In this document: positions 62,279 to 64,000 of the stretch, in pieces
Layout: each line of letters opens with the position of its first letter
Numbering within the stretch: position 1 is the stretch's first letter
Assembly: GCA_964017195.1 (NCBI GenBank)
Contig: OZ024888.1
Location: 13,974,201 to 14,038,200, forward strand
Length of the DNA: 64,000 bases
DNA from: Siderastrea radians
Taxonomy: Eukaryota; Cnidaria; Anthozoa; Scleractinia; Rhizangiidae
Direction of reading: 5' to 3'
Notes under the pieces: model-generated
Told to the model about the DNA's origin: nothing
The model's input: only the letters and a program-made list of their open reading frames with translations
Database searches by the model: none
Program-made: the position numbers and the translations under genes

Positions 62279-64000
62279 TCATTGGATTTTATAATGACCA
62301 TAAGCTAAACTTTCTATTCCATTAGTTGATATATATCTTTTGTCATCGAAGCAGCTGAGTGATACTTTGTTTATTTCATAACTACCTAGTTGATGTTTGC
62401 TGCTTCGAATAGTTTTCATAGTATGTTGCATTTGTTTATTTTCTAATAAAACATTTTTGTAGTCTTTATGTTTGATGTTGTTCTTTATTATATTTTTCTT
62501 AATTCCCTTAGCTGTTTTTCCGCCTTTATTATTGTCTTTGATGTAACTGTACATTTTTGATCGCAAACCAACGAATTCTGTTATTGGAATACCGCAAGCT
62601 TCATCTTTAAATTTACCTATTATCTTTTTGTTTCTCTTATCGAAATACGGCGAGCTTTCAGGGTAGTCGCTGTTGTCGAATAGATCTTTGTTATTCCAAA
62701 AGTCTTGGTACACATCTTCGGTTTCTATTTCATATGTTAATGAGTCTGTGTCTGTGAATAATAATTTGGCTTTGTTACCATACTTTTCTTTTATGTAGTT
62801 ATAATGAAAATCATACATCAATGTCTTGCTCAGATCAAGAATACACATTCCAACATATGCTGGCCTATTCAGGGTTAGCGTTTCCTTTATTTTATGCACT
62901 GCAACTAGATTTTCGTTGAATATCTTACTGCTTACATAAGTAGGTTTGGAAGCCATCTTTAATAATTTCTTATCATCAGTCACAAGTCTACATCAACTCG
63001 TTTTCTTATATTTTCCATAGTTTTACCGAATACTGAGTTATTCATAAGTTTGAAGAAGTCTTTTTCGAATGAATTTTTCGCTTGAGTACGTTTTAGTGTA
63101 TTGAAGTCTATATATTGCTTAAGCCATGGAGACTGGTTGAATTCTAATACTCGATGGACTTTCTTCACTTTCAATCCAAGATCAAGATACAGCTGCAGGT
63201 TTCTGTAGTGTAAAACATATTTTTCTTTGTCGCATAAAGTAGGGATCAGTTTGTGTACCAGTCCTGTCGATATGTTGAATTTTTTCTGTATGTTATTACA
63301 ATACTCAGACAGCATATTTTTATTTACACAAACCCTCTCAGCAGCTAATGGGTAGTCGTTATGAAGGTTATGCAACTCTTTTGGGTATTCTAGGTCAACT
63401 TCTAGTATCAATCCTTTATTGCTTTCTTCATTGTATTTTGCTAAATTGATTTTATTAATCTGCTTTTCTGTCATCCATTTGAAACAACCAGTTGGTAGAT
63501 ATTGACTCATAGCCCAACCGTATAAATTATTAGCATCAAGATACATAATGTATTTTGAGGGTGCATTCTCATCGTATTCTCTCATGTACTTGTTATTCGC
63601 TTTACTATATCGATTGGCAATATAAGATATACCACCACGCATGCCTTTTTCAATGAATTGAAACATGTCTATGTCTGTCATTAGTTCTAGTTTAATATCA
63701 GTCATCTTCAACATAGCATCCCATGATAATCCTGGAGATGTGAAGTAGTGACAGGGGTCAAGTTTGTAATACTGAAGACAGGTCTTGCGGAAGTTTTCAA
63801 ACACGTCGGCTAATAGAAGTATATCAGACTTGAGATATAGATTATGGTAATCACCCATCGTTTCTAATTTGAAAGCAGTCCAAACATTTTGAGCATGGAT
63901 ATAATCCTCGTCTGTTATATGCTCATTATTCAATATGCTGTAAAATTCTTCTTTAGTCGGCAATTCTGTTTTATTGAATTTCTCAAAACTGTCCATGAAA
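62279..64000 (-). pseudogene. Protein-primed type B DNA polymerase (Polinton/adintovirus-like), frameshifted and cut by the window end
   Basis: Two overlapping frames (63996-62980 and 62983-62279) cover a DNA_pol_B_2-type polymerase. The upstream frame has motif A (YLDANNLYG) and motif B (KLMNNSVFGKT). The downstream frame has motif C (FTDTDSL). A one-base deletion near 62981-62990 separates them, and the second frame has no ATG of its own at the join. The exonuclease and any N-terminal part lie beyond 64000. The D-x-x-NLYG and DTDS motifs and the large insertion before motif B fit the protein-primed polymerases of self-synthesising Polinton elements and their viral relatives. The catalytic aspartates are all present, so the break is recent or an assembly error. 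No integrase, ATPase or capsid gene is in view. Confidence 0.85.

Noticed and set aside
61956..62282. 108-aa - strand ORF rich in ADICGGIW repeats
   Set aside because: Antisense shadow of the 42-bp coding repeat.

Overview
The window looks like nuclear DNA of a cnidarian, most likely an anthozoan such as a stony coral. The reasons are GT-AG introns in metazoan receptor genes, extracellular mosaic modules (MAM, LamG, fibronectin type II, CUB, LRR), C2H2 fingers joined by HSGEKP linkers, and a very high density of short inverted-repeat elements, tRNA-derived SINEs and TA microsatellites. The species is inferred, not read.

Layout. Bases 1-8.4 kb are gene-poor and repeat-rich: a two-copy tandem duplication, several foldback/MITE elements and a TTTAAG-rich array. 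A four-exon 3' gene end on the + strand (8785-11301) resembles C14orf93-type uncharacterised proteins. A C2H2 zinc-finger gene lies on the - strand (14418-15349) and carries a probable one-base frameshift in its last finger. Bases 15.4-24.1 kb are mostly repeats, including a 1.24 kb near-perfect foldback element (18768-20007). One orphan + strand terminal exon lies at 24172-24329.

The centre of the window, about 35.6 kb on the - strand (60536 down to 24915), is one receptor locus that I assembled exon by exon. In N to C order: MAM, MAM, LamG, FN2, a MAM domain with a LamG domain nested inside it, CUB, a 30-nt linker exon, LRRNT, seven LRR exons, a relaxin-receptor-like 7TM domain, a Ser/Thr-rich linker, and a protein kinase domain whose HRD and DFG aspartates are both replaced. 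Thirty-three exons join in one frame, about 1,980 residues, with the 5' end (signal peptide) not found. The 7TM exon also reads into its own stop codon at 32873, so the locus either makes two forms (short receptor and receptor-pseudokinase) or is two adjacent genes. This is the most interesting content of the window.

Its introns hold many repeats: a 92-bp satellite with a duplicated five-unit higher-order repeat (30.2-31.6 kb) next to a broken MADF-type exon, a TA-centred cruciform (27.36-27.69 kb), piggyBac-type MITEs, tRNA-derived SINEs and a Crypton-like fragment. The right end (61.6-64 kb) is part of a Polinton/adintovirus-like element: a frameshifted protein-primed type B DNA polymerase on the - strand, convergent with a small ORF ending in a 42-bp coding repeat.

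The receptor modules would act at the cell surface: adhesion and ligand-binding modules outside, a G-protein-coupled core in the membrane, and a catalytically dead kinase fold inside that could act as a scaffold or allosteric switch. The function is inferred from the families only.
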